Shown piece by piece: positions 1 to 7,157 of a DNA stretch of 10,500 bases. Source of the stretch: JADJLQ01 sp034439915 (GTDB lineage Bacteria; Bacteroidota; Bacteroidia; Chitinophagales; Saprospiraceae); contig JAWXBI010000301.1 in NCBI GenBank assembly GCA_034439915.1, forward strand, positions 1 to 10,500. The letters are read 5' to 3'. The number at the start of each line of letters is the position of its first letter. Position 1 is the stretch's first letter. The notes beneath the pieces were generated by a model that was not told the DNA's origin, made no database searches, and saw only the letters and a list, made by a program, of their open reading frames with translations. Both the position numbers and the translations under genes were made by a program.

Positions 1-22
1 CTAACCCCCAACTTCTAACCCC
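1..22. repeat. short G-rich/C-rich direct repeat at window edge
   Basis: The octamer CTAACCCC occurs at 1-8 and again at 15-22, separated by six bases. On the minus strand this reads GGGGTTAG twice with a 14-base period, immediately after the stop of the membrane cytochrome gene. It looks like the edge of a short tandem array that continues outside the window. Only two units are visible, so array length and role cannot be judged. Confidence 0.35.
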
Positions 23-1506
23 TAAAAAAACGGTCCTTCCTCCAATCTTATCTTCAATTGTGGTTTATTTTTTCTCATCGCTTCGATCACCTGTCGGGTA
101 GTCTGGGTCCGATAAAGATATACTTCTTTAAGTACGGGCAATTTGAGCAGGTCCAGGGCAATTTTATCATCCAATGGAGTGAAAGAGAGATTTAGAATTT
201 CCAATTGGGGAAGTCGTTGCAGATAGATCAACCCGGATCCGGTGACATTCGTTTTTTGAATATACAATTCCCTGAGGTTGGTCATCTGACTGATGTAGTA
301 CAAACCATCATCATCTATTCCGCTCGCTACCAGGGATAGCCTTGAAAAAGATTCGAAATAAGGACTCAATTCGCGGAACTGATCATTGGTGAAAGGAGCC
401 GGAGGAAATTTCATAGACAATGAATAAAAATGTCCATCATTCAATGAATCTCGCTCTATGTTAACTTTTAATCTTTGGGCCAGGTCATCCAGTGCTGCAT
501 CCAATGATTTTGCTTTTATCCTTGCCATCTCCGCCCGCCGCTGGTATTTGACCAGTTCAGGCAATAATTTCTGTATGACAGATCTCATAGCGGTATCCTC
601 TGAAGCTTGGGTTATTCTTATCTCCTCCTGTGCACCGGCTCCAATCCAATGTTTTAATAAATTAATTTCATCCGTCGTCATGGGTGATTTTCCTTCCGGG
701 GGCATATGATCTTTGTGTGTTAGGGGCAGGTTGACACGGAGGAAGGATTCACTGCTATCCGGCTTACTGGCTATAATGGATAGGTGGTTGCTTTCTCCCC
801 GGGTAAAAAGATCGGAATAGGATTTGAGGGTTAAGCCCCCTTTTTTACGCTGGGTATTGTGACAGCTTACACATTTTGCTTCCAATATCGGAGCAATCAT
901 ATCTGCATAGACTAACATTTCGTTTTCAGGTTTGATTTGCCCGACTTCGGAACGGTCTAATATGGCAGGAAGATATTCTGAAAGATATTCCTTTCCATGT
1001 GTCATCATTCCCCCCTGGTGAGCCGTAACAACCATCAGCCCATTACACAACAACAGACCGGTAATATAAAATGGAAAATACCGCTTGTTTCGAAGGTGCA
1101 GGAAATAAAATGCCAGCGTCATCAACATCATTGTCCCCAAAAAAGAACCCGCCTGAAGATGCCAGTCCATCAAATTACCGGCGTAGTCTCCGGAAGCAAA
1201 TAAAAAAAAACCAATCCCGATGGAGGCCAGAGTCGAAAGGACTGCTCCGATTAAAATCAACTTGAACATTATGTCCCCGATCATCATCAATTTAAAATAT
1301 TTGCCTGCCTCCAGCAACAATGCCAACAGAATAAGTACAATAGGAAAATGTACGATCAGGGGGTGAAACCTGCCAAGCCACAAAAACAAGACGGGCACAT
1401 CAACCGGTTTGAGATAGGGCAAGAGTAAGAAGCCCAGGCTCGATACTAATAAGGCCAATATAAATAACGGCCCAGCGGATTTAGGTATAGGTTTATTCAA
1501 TGGCAA
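22..1506 (-). CDS. membrane-anchored c-type cytochrome (DUF2231-like TM region, PSCyt1-like haem domain, LRR)
   Basis: This 494-residue protein is probably an inner-membrane redox protein facing the periplasm. About five hydrophobic helices are visible (roughly residues 12-30, 47-66, 82-104, 118-138 and 145-163); the stretch around LGRFHPLIVHFP resembles DUF2231-type membrane domains. A Planctomycete-cytochrome-C-like domain follows at about 200-292, with haem motif CVSCH at 212-216 and the family's DHMPPEGKSPMT segment at 266-277. The C-terminus holds three leucine-rich repeats of exactly 24 residues (396-419, 420-443, 444-467), each ending in T, plus a partial fourth. No ATG is available at the N-terminus: the first start-like codon after the in-frame stop at 1513-1515 is TTG at 1504-1506. 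I accept it because it precedes a clean first membrane helix; a second TTG lies two codons later. The gene is last in a minus-strand operon, 41 bases after the DUF1552 gene. The stop is TAG. Substrate and partners are not known; electron transfer with the upstream cytochrome is inferred. Confidence 0.85.
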   Translation of the reverse strand: MPLNKPIPKSAGPLFILALLVSSLGFLLLPYLKPVDVPVLFLWLGRFHPLIVHFPIVLILLALLLEAGKYFKLMMIGDIMFKLILIGAVLSTLASIGIGFFLFASGDYAGNLMDWHLQAGSFLGTMMLMTLAFYFLHLRNKRYFPFYITGLLLCNGLMVVTAHQGGMMTHGKEYLSEYLPAILDRSEVGQIKPENEMLVYADMIAPILEAKCVSCHNTQRKKGGLTLKSYSDLFTRGESNHLSIIASKPDSSESFLRVNLPLTHKDHMPPEGKSPMTTDEINLLKHWIGAGAQEEIRITQASEDTAMRSVIQKLLPELVKYQRRAEMARIKAKSLDAALDDLAQRLKVNIERDSLNDGHFYSLSMKFPPAPFTNDQFRELSPYFESFSRLSLVASGIDDDGLYYISQMTNLRELYIQKTNVTGSGLIYLQRLPQLEILNLSFTPLDDKIALDLLKLPVLKEVYLYRTQTTRQVIEAMRKNKPQLKIRLEEGPFF

Positions 1507-1547
1507 TAACGATTAAAGTCAGAACGGGAACCAGGCTACCGTGCAGG

Positions 1548-2930
1548 TTATGCGCGTAATTGATTTAAGGTTCCGGTGCTATCGCCAAATTCAGACTGAT
1601 CTATATTCATGGCCTGCAGCATGGTCAGGTAAAGATTTGCCAATGGTGTTTCTTTATCAAAAATCAGATTCTGTCCCGTTTTTATCCTGCCTCCTCCCTG
1701 GCCACCTAATAATATAGGAAGGTTTCTGGGAGAATGGCGGTTGCCGTCTCGCAGATCGGAAGCAAATACAACCATTGAATTTTCAAGCAAGGTTTTGTCA
1801 CCTTCCTTTATACTCTTCAGTTTTTCGAGCAGATAAGCGTATTGTTCCACATGCCAGGTGGCGATACGAGCATATTCGTCCATCAATTCTTTCTTATCCA
1901 TGTGGTGTGAGATGGAATGGTGGTTGCCTTTTACCCCTTCCAAAAATGAAAAATTGCGGTCGCTGACTGAGTTTCCAAACATAAAAGTAGATACCCTGCT
2001 GGCATCACTCCAAAAAGCCAAAGCCATGATATCCATCATCAGGCGTGTTTTTTGGGTGACATCCACACCGGTATATTTTTCCACATATTCATCAATGCTG
2101 GCGTTGACACGCACCAGTTCTTTTTTAATATCCGGAGTGATATTAGCGGCAAATTTTTCACGGTTGCCGTCATTGGATATTCGTTTTTCCACACTGCGGA
2201 TCGATTCCAGATATTCCGTCAACTTATCCTGATCTGCTCTTCCGAGGTTTTTTCTAAGACTGTGTGCATCCTCCAACACCATATCGAGGATACTATGTTT
2301 CCAGGGGTCCTCTTTTATTTTTACCCCCGGTATATATGATCTGAATAAACGGTCAAATGCCAACCTGGGATCTATTTCTTTAGACATGGGCTGGCTGGGT
2401 GATTGCCAGGATATGCTCGAACCATACAATCGGGTAAACCCAACATTGATATCTACTCCGGTAGTGATCCGATCCATTCCGTATTCCAGGGATGGAAACA
2501 AAGTTTCATTGCCTATCCGGGTAGCAATGAATTGATCTACCGACACTCCTCCACTGCTGATGTTGTCACCTATGGTTTGTTTTATAGGCATACAGGTCAG
2601 CAAGCTGGCTGATTTGGCATAATGTCCGTCAGCTCCTTTGAATATCGAATTTTTATTCATCAATTCGCCGAGAATGTTGATATCCTTCCTCAGGTTTTCC
2701 AGTGGAAGCAATTGGCGGGTCAGGGTAAAATCACTGCCTGTTTTTAAAGGTGTCCACTGATCCGGATGTACCCCGTTGGGCATAAATAAAAATGCCGTGC
2801 GTACCGGTGATTTTAACACAGAAGCCGATTTCCATCCAGGTACTGCCATTGCTTCAAGGAAAGGAAGCGCTACACAGGCACCCACACCTTTCAACATTCT
2901 TCTACGCGATATATGCCAGTTTTTTTTCAT
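1548..2930 (-). CDS. DUF1552 domain protein, Tat-exported
   Basis: This 460-residue protein belongs to the DUF1552 family, described mainly from Planctomycetes, Verrucomicrobia and some Bacteroidota. Its biochemical function is unestablished. The N-terminus has a twin-arginine signal: SRRRMLKG at 8-15, then a hydrophobic run to about residue 30, implying folded export to the periplasm. Family hallmarks visible are FLFMPNGVHPDQW at 47-59, the SVDQFIA segment at 130-136, and the HxxSHH signature as HSISHH at 338-343, probably metal- or substrate-binding. The C-terminal part (about 385-410) has the MVVFASDLRDGNRHSPRNLP segment typical of the family. Length is near the usual 430-470 residues. The ATG (2928-2930) shares its A with the TGA stop of the upstream PSCyt/PSD gene, a TGATG overlap suggesting translational coupling. 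DUF1552 genes commonly sit directly beside PSCyt/PSD genes, as here, so the two products probably work together. Confidence 0.93.
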   Translation of the reverse strand: MKKNWHISRRRMLKGVGACVALPFLEAMAVPGWKSASVLKSPVRTAFLFMPNGVHPDQWTPLKTGSDFTLTRQLLPLENLRKDINILGELMNKNSIFKGADGHYAKSASLLTCMPIKQTIGDNISSGGVSVDQFIATRIGNETLFPSLEYGMDRITTGVDINVGFTRLYGSSISWQSPSQPMSKEIDPRLAFDRLFRSYIPGVKIKEDPWKHSILDMVLEDAHSLRKNLGRADQDKLTEYLESIRSVEKRISNDGNREKFAANITPDIKKELVRVNASIDEYVEKYTGVDVTQKTRLMMDIMALAFWSDASRVSTFMFGNSVSDRNFSFLEGVKGNHHSISHHMDKKELMDEYARIATWHVEQYAYLLEKLKSIKEGDKTLLENSMVVFASDLRDGNRHSPRNLPILLGGQGGGRIKTGQNLIFDKETPLANLYLTMLQAMNIDQSEFGDSTGTLNQLRA

Positions 2931-4879
2931 CAGATCTTTTTTTCAAAATCATTCAATTTCATTCTGAAAGGATAACTTTTTACCAATTCGACAATAAAAA
3001 GTTCGGGGTTAAAATGGTTGTTCATCAAGGTCGCTTCCAGGTGTGCCACGGCGGGTTCATCGGTAAATAAAATCGATCTTCCCAATGCATAAGATAACAT
3101 TTTGGTAGAAATATTGCGCGCAAATTTTGATTGTTCGGTCAACAATAATTTTTTTAATTCATCCGGTCCCTGGAAAGGCCTTCCATCAGACAATACACCG
3201 GATGGGTCAATGGGTACTTTTTCATATCGCTCTCTCCATCGGCCTACCGGATCAAAATTTTCAAGGCCAAGACCAAGAGGGTCCATTTTTTCATGACAGG
3301 ATTGACATTCGGGATTGGCGCGGTGGGCTTCCAATATTTTTCTTAATCCCAGAGCTTCGTGGGTTGCTTTATCTGCGGTCAGTTCTGCTACAACCGGTGG
3401 TGGTGGTGGGGCAGATATCCCCAACAATTGTTCCATCACCCATTTTCCCCTCAATACCGGGCTGGTGCGCAATGGAAATGAAGTAGTAGCCAACACACTC
3501 CCCATCCCTAAAACCCCACCTCTGCGGCTATCTGTTAAAGTTGTTTTTTGAAATTGGTCCCCCGTCACCCCTTCAATACCGTAAAATTTAGCCAGGTCAT
3601 TATTGAGGAAGGTATAATCGCTATGGATAAGGTCCTGCAGATTTTTACTCTTTGTCAGGACATAATAAAAATACTCAATAGCTTCCTGGTACAACGCTTT
3701 TCGTATCCGATGGTCAAAGTCCGGAAACAATTCCGGATCTGCCATGGGTTGGTTGTCAATTAATTTGGTAATACCCAGCCATTGGACAGTAAAACTTTCA
3801 GCCAATCTTTTGGACTTAGGATCGGCAAGCATTCGTTTAACCTGAGCTTCGATAACCAGGGTATCATCCAGTTTTCCGGTATAGGCCAAGTCAAATAATT
3901 CCTGGTCGGGCAGACTGGACCACAAAAAATAGGACATCCGGGTGGCCACCTCGAAATTATTCAGGGGATAGGAACCTGTTTTTTCGGGTTCTTCCTCACT
4001 ACGGTATAAAAAATGGGGAGAAACCAGGATAGATTTATATACCTGGGCGATACTTTCATTGAACCTCCTCGGATTTTCCAGGGAATCTTTTTGGTCATAT
4101 ACGGTATAAAACAGATCGACCAGTTTTATTTTTTCTTCTGCTTTTAAAAACCGCCTATATGCCTTGGTAGCAAATGGGACAATGGTCTTTTCCGCTGCAT
4201 CCCCGGGAGCATTGAATTCCCTGTAGTTTTTCATCACCAGGGACTTGGCCCAGTTACCAAATCGCTGCAACCAGTTTTGTTTATAATGAATAGGGACCAC
4301 CGCATCCCATTTATTTTTATCATTGATCACCTCTTCAATGATGATGTCGGCTGCGTCATAATAGCGCTCTAGTTTTAACGGGGTAAAAAACAAAGCGCGG
4401 GCCTGGTTGTCAAATCCACCGCCCCCTGATCCATCAGACGGGAAATAACTTTGGGCATCAAAGTCCACATTCAACAAATCCAGGATGGTATAGTGATATT
4501 GCGAATGGCTTAACCTCCGGATCACTACCCGGCCAGGGCTTTTTTCCCGAAGGGAGTTCTGCAGAATAGTATTTATTCCATTGACCAACTCATGATAATC
4601 ACTCTCCGACAGGGGTGGCTCCTGCTTAGGTGGCATGTCCCGGGTCTTGATCTGATCCAGGATTTTAAGCCAAAACTGCCCGTCTTTGATTACCCGGTCG
4701 TGTTCTTTATAATTATCAATATTGACACCACCTTTGGGGCCATTCGTGTTGTGGCATTGGATACATTTTCTCTCCAGCAGAGGGCGCACGTGGGTCTCAT
4801 ACCGGACAGAATCCTGGCTATAGGCAAGTCCGTGTAACAATAACAACAGGACAGTCAGGTAAGTACCTCTGCAATACAT
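2930..4879 (-). CDS. PSCyt/PSD multidomain c-type cytochrome (DUF1587-DUF1595-DUF1592-DUF1588-DUF1585)
   Basis: This secreted protein of 649 residues, counted from the chosen start, is the first gene of the three-gene operon. Signal peptide MYCRGTYLTVLLLLLHGLAYSQ directs export. Domains in order: PSCyt1-like cytochrome, about 30-105, with CIQCH at 39-43 and distal DMPP; PSD3/DUF1587, about 118-182; PSD5/DUF1595, about 232-298; PSD4/DUF1592, about 303-438; PSCyt3/DUF1588, about 451-552, with the characteristic proline run before a second haem motif CQSCH at 525-529; and PSD2/DUF1585, about 562-640. The full domain set is present and nothing seems truncated. The reading frame extends upstream to an ATG at 4939, adding 20 residues, but I choose 4879 because the signal peptide then begins at the N-terminus. 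No Shine-Dalgarno sequence is evident. The catalysed reaction is unknown; periplasmic electron transfer or oxidation is inferred from the two haem sites. Confidence 0.92.
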   Translation of the reverse strand: MYCRGTYLTVLLLLLHGLAYSQDSVRYETHVRPLLERKCIQCHNTNGPKGGVNIDNYKEHDRVIKDGQFWLKILDQIKTRDMPPKQEPPLSESDYHELVNGINTILQNSLREKSPGRVVIRRLSHSQYHYTILDLLNVDFDAQSYFPSDGSGGGGFDNQARALFFTPLKLERYYDAADIIIEEVINDKNKWDAVVPIHYKQNWLQRFGNWAKSLVMKNYREFNAPGDAAEKTIVPFATKAYRRFLKAEEKIKLVDLFYTVYDQKDSLENPRRFNESIAQVYKSILVSPHFLYRSEEEPEKTGSYPLNNFEVATRMSYFLWSSLPDQELFDLAYTGKLDDTLVIEAQVKRMLADPKSKRLAESFTVQWLGITKLIDNQPMADPELFPDFDHRIRKALYQEAIEYFYYVLTKSKNLQDLIHSDYTFLNNDLAKFYGIEGVTGDQFQKTTLTDSRRGGVLGMGSVLATTSFPLRTSPVLRGKWVMEQLLGISAPPPPPVVAELTADKATHEALGLRKILEAHRANPECQSCHEKMDPLGLGLENFDPVGRWRERYEKVPIDPSGVLSDGRPFQGPDELKKLLLTEQSKFARNISTKMLSYALGRSILFTDEPAVAHLEATLMNNHFNPELFIVELVKSYPFRMKLNDFEKKI

Positions 4880-4993
4880 GGTTAATGAAAAATTCAAAGT
4901 TTGTAAAATTACTGCATTTTCTTTAAACGATTTGCCCAAAACATGGATTCTTTGAATTCCTTTTTAACTATCAAATGCCCTAAGACATTCTTG

Positions 4994-5008
4994 TTTCTCT
5001 AGGAGAAA
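4994..5008. other. small A/T-rich hairpin
   Basis: TTTCTC at 4994-4999 and GAGAAA at 5003-5008 form a six-pair inverted repeat with a three-base loop. On the minus strand its leading side is preceded by a T-run (5005-5010 read in reverse). It lies between the RsgA gene and the cytochrome operon. It could help end rsgA transcription or be chance. Confidence 0.2.
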
Positions 5009-5024
5009 AAATGATGATTTTAGA

Positions 5025-5052
5025 GCGCGGGCGATTTAGTAAGCCGCTGCGC
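5025..5052 (-). terminator. possible terminator hairpin after rsgA
   Basis: GCGCGGGC at 5025-5032 pairs with GCCGCTGCGC at 5043-5052, giving eight GC-rich pairs with two single-base bulges and a ten-base loop. On the minus strand it begins nine bases after the rsgA stop. The only T-run follows about 14 bases after the stem (complement of 5005-5010), so it is a weak match to a classic intrinsic terminator. The position between two minus-strand units makes a terminator role reasonable. Confidence 0.35.
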
Positions 5053-5060
5053 TGAGGGTT

Positions 5061-6131
5061 TTAAAGGTTTTTATACTTTTTGACGTCTTTTAAAACGTTT
5101 TTATACATTTTTCCAAATTGTTTTTCCTTTTTACGCCGCTCGGCAAGGGTTGATTCAAAAAATGTCTTTTCGCGTTGGATTTTCATATAGTTGTCATAAG
5201 AAGCCTGATCGATCTCGCCGTTATCAATGGCCTCCAAAACGGCACAACCCGATTCATGAATATGGGTACAATCCTTAAACCGGCAGTGCATGGACAGTTG
5301 AATGATCCGGTCAAAGGTGATTTCCAATCCATCGGTTGCATCAGCTATTCCTACTTCTCTCATCCCCGGGTTATCAATGAGTATTCCTCCCTGGTCCAGG
5401 ACCATCAATTCGCGATGGCTGGATACATGTCTCCCTTTTTGAGTGGATGTGCTGATTGAATCCGTTTTCATAACAGTTTTACCGGAGAGGTTGTTTAACA
5501 AGGTTGATTTTCCAACCCCCGATGATCCCAGCATACAATAGGTTTTCCCTGGTTCGATAAACTCTTTTAAACCTTCGTAACCTTCCCCCGTTTCATTACT
5601 GATAGTGAATACAGGGATTTGTATCACCCGGATTGTTATACTTTTTTTTATTTCATCGATCCGGGTTTCAGAGATTAAATCAATTTTGGTCAAAACAATG
5701 ACCGGTTTTACCTGTGCTGAATTGCAAATAGTCAGATAACGTTCCAGGCGGTTGATATTAAAATCCCGGTCGACCGCCTGAACCAAAAATGCATAATCGA
5801 TATTCGATGCAATGACTTGCACTTCTCCCGTTTGGCCCACTGCCTGTCTTTTAATGATGGAATAACGAGGAAAAATTTTATGAATGATGGCAAAGTCTCC
5901 ATCGTAAGCGGTGAAAGCGACCCAATCCCCAACTACCGGAAAATCTTCCCTGGTTTTCGCGGTAAATCGCATATTGCCGGTGATCTCCGCTTCAAATTCT
6001 TTGTCTGGGGTTTTGAGGATATATCGCTCTCTGTGCTCAGTCACTACGCGCCCAATTTCAAAACCGCTGAGATCCTGTGTTATTTTGAAATTTTCAAATT
6101 CCGGCTTATATCCTAAATCATTAATGCCCAT
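5061..6131 (-). CDS. rsgA: RsgA, ribosome small subunit-dependent GTPase A (long form)
   Basis: This 356-residue circularly permuted GTPase acts late in 30S subunit maturation in the cytoplasm, hydrolysing GTP on the nascent small subunit. Visible parts: an N-terminal OB-fold region (about 25-100, including VVGDWVAF at 66-73), then the permuted GTPase motifs in order G4 LTKIDL (147-152), G1/P-loop GSSGVGKST (202-210) and G3 DNPGM (253-257). A C-terminal zinc site CRFKDCTHIHESGC follows, with C283, C288, H290 and C296. The tail is lysine-rich, suiting rRNA contact. All key residues are present. The N-terminal INDLGY segment before the OB fold and the overall length match the longer RsgA subgroup, which often coexists with a shorter paralogue; whether one exists here cannot be seen. 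The ATG directly follows the TAG stop of the upstream flavin-fold gene with no gap, so translation is probably coupled. Confidence 0.95.
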   Translation of the reverse strand: MGINDLGYKPEFENFKITQDLSGFEIGRVVTEHRERYILKTPDKEFEAEITGNMRFTAKTREDFPVVGDWVAFTAYDGDFAIIHKIFPRYSIIKRQAVGQTGEVQVIASNIDYAFLVQAVDRDFNINRLERYLTICNSAQVKPVIVLTKIDLISETRIDEIKKSITIRVIQIPVFTISNETGEGYEGLKEFIEPGKTYCMLGSSGVGKSTLLNNLSGKTVMKTDSISTSTQKGRHVSSHRELMVLDQGGILIDNPGMREVGIADATDGLEITFDRIIQLSMHCRFKDCTHIHESGCAVLEAIDNGEIDQASYDNYMKIQREKTFFESTLAERRKKEKQFGKMYKNVLKDVKKYKNL

Positions 6132-6608
6132 CTATCGATCTAAATTTATGGGAATTCCTGTTATACCTAACTGGACTTCATAATAATCCAAAGCCCATTC
6201 CAGCATATAGCGTACCCTGGTAGGGTTGATTTTATAAACAATAAGCTTCGGATTATCCACGGTACCAAGGTAATGTTGAAGGAGGCGGTTTTCAGACCAT
6301 ATTTGCTCGAGGAGTGCTCGTTCCTTTATTACCTCAGCTATCCCTGTAATTCGCACCTGGTTATGATCTTCATCCATATAACATAGTTCCACCTTGGGAT
6401 TGGCTTCGATCTCGACGGTTTTGCCATAGGATTTGAGGTTGGCAACATAAATGGTAAATCCATCCGTGCGAACGGGAGAAACCGGTCTGATCCTGGGTTG
6501 TGCTCCATCTATTGTAGCCAGCATGGGAAAACGGACCTTTTTTACCAGATCAAGGGCACGTTGCGGCACCTGGGTAGGGTCAAGGGGTTCCGGGGTAGGC
6601 TTACTCAT
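6132..6608 (-). CDS. pyridoxamine 5'-phosphate oxidase-like FMN-binding split-barrel protein
   Basis: This 158-residue cytoplasmic protein has the small split-barrel flavin-binding fold of the PNPOx-like superfamily. Diagnostic stretches are FPMLATIDGAQPRIRPVSPV (27-46), strand FTIYVANLKSYGKTVEIEAN (51-70), where T64 and surrounding residues sit at the usual FMN-phosphate-contact region, and PKVELCYMDED (71-81). The length is well below true PdxH (about 210-220) and the PNPOx C-terminal dimerisation extension is absent, so it is not expected to make pyridoxal phosphate. Proteins of this size are generally annotated as general-stress or uncharacterised flavin/F420-type reductases; the actual substrate is unknown. 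It starts at an ATG (6606-6608) facing the repeat-rich divergent intergenic region and is the first gene of a two-gene unit with rsgA. Confidence 0.88.
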   Translation of the reverse strand: MSKPTPEPLDPTQVPQRALDLVKKVRFPMLATIDGAQPRIRPVSPVRTDGFTIYVANLKSYGKTVEIEANPKVELCYMDEDHNQVRITGIAEVIKERALLEQIWSENRLLQHYLGTVDNPKLIVYKINPTRVRYMLEWALDYYEVQLGITGIPINLDR

Positions 6609-6789
6609 GGTTTTAATGTGAGGTTGAGTTAAACTCCCAAAAGGAGAAGAGCAAAAATGGTGGAATAATTTGAAAGTGGGAGGTGGCTCGGAAATTTAGA
6701 TTTGCATTGTGATGGGTTTGGGGGTTATTTGTGCACTGCTCCCAATATTAATATTCTGGAAAATTATGCCGGTATAAAAGAGTCTTGTA

Positions 6790-6811
6790 GCGGCGTTGGT
6801 TTAGCCGCCGT
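6790..6811. repeat. GC-rich inverted repeat
   Basis: CGGCG at 6791-6795 and CGCCG at 6806-6810 form a short stem, extended by a G-T wobble, in otherwise AT-richer intergenic DNA. It may be one module of a larger dispersed intergenic element running to about 7130, but only one copy of this module is in the window. Confidence 0.35.
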
Positions 6812-6905
6812 ACCGGAAGCAAAAAACACCTTGTAGTTTTGTCTTCAAACACCAGCAAATATATTACACTGTTATTGATCTGTTGTTTTGCCTCAGACAT
6901 CGGCG

Positions 6906-6923
6906 TCCCGAATTTTATCGGGA
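6906..6923. repeat. TCCCGA/TCGGGA hairpin
   Basis: TCCCGA (6906-6911) and TCGGGA (6918-6923) are perfect inverted arms around a six-base AT loop. There is no T-run directly after it on either strand, so it is not a convincing terminator. It is part of the repeat-rich intergenic region. Confidence 0.45.
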
Positions 6924-6996
6924 TTACTGGGTTAGATTTGGGTAGAATTAAAAATACTAACTCCTCCCACTTTGAAAATTTATTCGTTGTGGCCAT

Positions 6997-7025
6997 GGCG
7001 CTATCGCTGTCGCTGTGGGAATAAT
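6997..7025 (-). repeat. REP-like GC-rich repeat, copy 1
   Basis: This 29-base unit begins GGCGCTATCGCTGTCGCTG and ends in GGGAATAAT. It is identical at 28 of 29 positions to 7101-7129, 104 bases away in the same orientation; the one difference is C versus T at position 11 of the unit. Its first part is also inverted at 7046-7057. Such short GC-rich units resemble REP-type intergenic repeats. Confidence 0.7.
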
Positions 7026-7057
7026 GAGTAAAAAACCCATGATGGCAGCGATAGCGC
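6998..7057. repeat. 12-bp inverted repeat forming a stem-loop
   Basis: GCGCTATCGCTG (6998-7009) and CAGCGATAGCGC (7046-7057) are exact reverse complements 36 bases apart. A second complementary pair, TGGG (7016-7019) and CCCA (7036-7039), lies inside the loop. The structure resembles a REP doublet (two oppositely oriented units) rather than an intrinsic terminator, since no T-run follows. Confidence 0.65.
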
Positions 7058-7100
7058 AACGGGCATAACGAACCCTTTGAAGATTATTCCTTCTGACCTT

Positions 7101-7129
7101 GGCGCTATCGTTGTCGCTGTGGGAATAAT
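7101..7129 (-). repeat. REP-like GC-rich repeat, copy 2
   Basis: Second 29-base copy, matching 6997-7025 at 28 of 29 positions. It sits inside the upstream in-frame extension of the VTT gene (between an ATG at 7077 and the ATG at 7158), which argues that the extension is not translated. Confidence 0.7.
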
Positions 7130-7157
7130 AACTATCAAATTCTACCTTTATGAAGTT

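Larger units (their letters stand above)
6609..7157. other. repeat-rich divergent intergenic region
   Basis: This 549-base stretch separates the minus-strand flavin-fold/rsgA unit from the plus-strand VTT gene and should hold both promoters, though I cannot pinpoint either. It contains a 12-base palindrome AATATTAATATT (6744-6755), three hairpin-forming inverted repeats and three copies of a GC-rich repeat (listed separately). Frames up to about 100 codons run across it on both strands, but they overlap each other, read through hairpins and repeats, and look like no known family. I see no convincing gene. Confidence 0.6.

Noticed and set aside
4880..4960. Bacteroidota-type promoter (TAATTTTA) before the cytochrome operon
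   Set aside because: A -7-like TAATTTTA can be read on the minus strand, but the nearest TTTG is about 25 bases upstream of it, beyond the usual spacing, so I do not list it.
6132..6608. True pyridoxamine 5'-phosphate oxidase (pdxH)
   Set aside because: Too short and lacking the PdxH C-terminal dimerisation region; kept as a PNPOx-like split-barrel protein.
6839..7024. Plus-strand 61-codon frame in the same region
   Set aside because: It ends inside the REP-like repeat, has no family resemblance and lies opposite the other spurious frame.
6998..7057. Intrinsic terminator
   Set aside because: The stem is strong but the loop is 36 bases and no T-run follows on either strand; it also belongs to a repeat family.
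6748..7059. Minus-strand 103-codon frame across the intergenic region
   Set aside because: It overlaps a plus-strand frame, reads through hairpins and the GC-rich repeat, contains low-complexity text and matches no family I know; more likely a repeat element than a gene.
6997..7129. CRISPR array
   Set aside because: Only two direct copies about 104 bases apart, no regular spacers and no cas genes.
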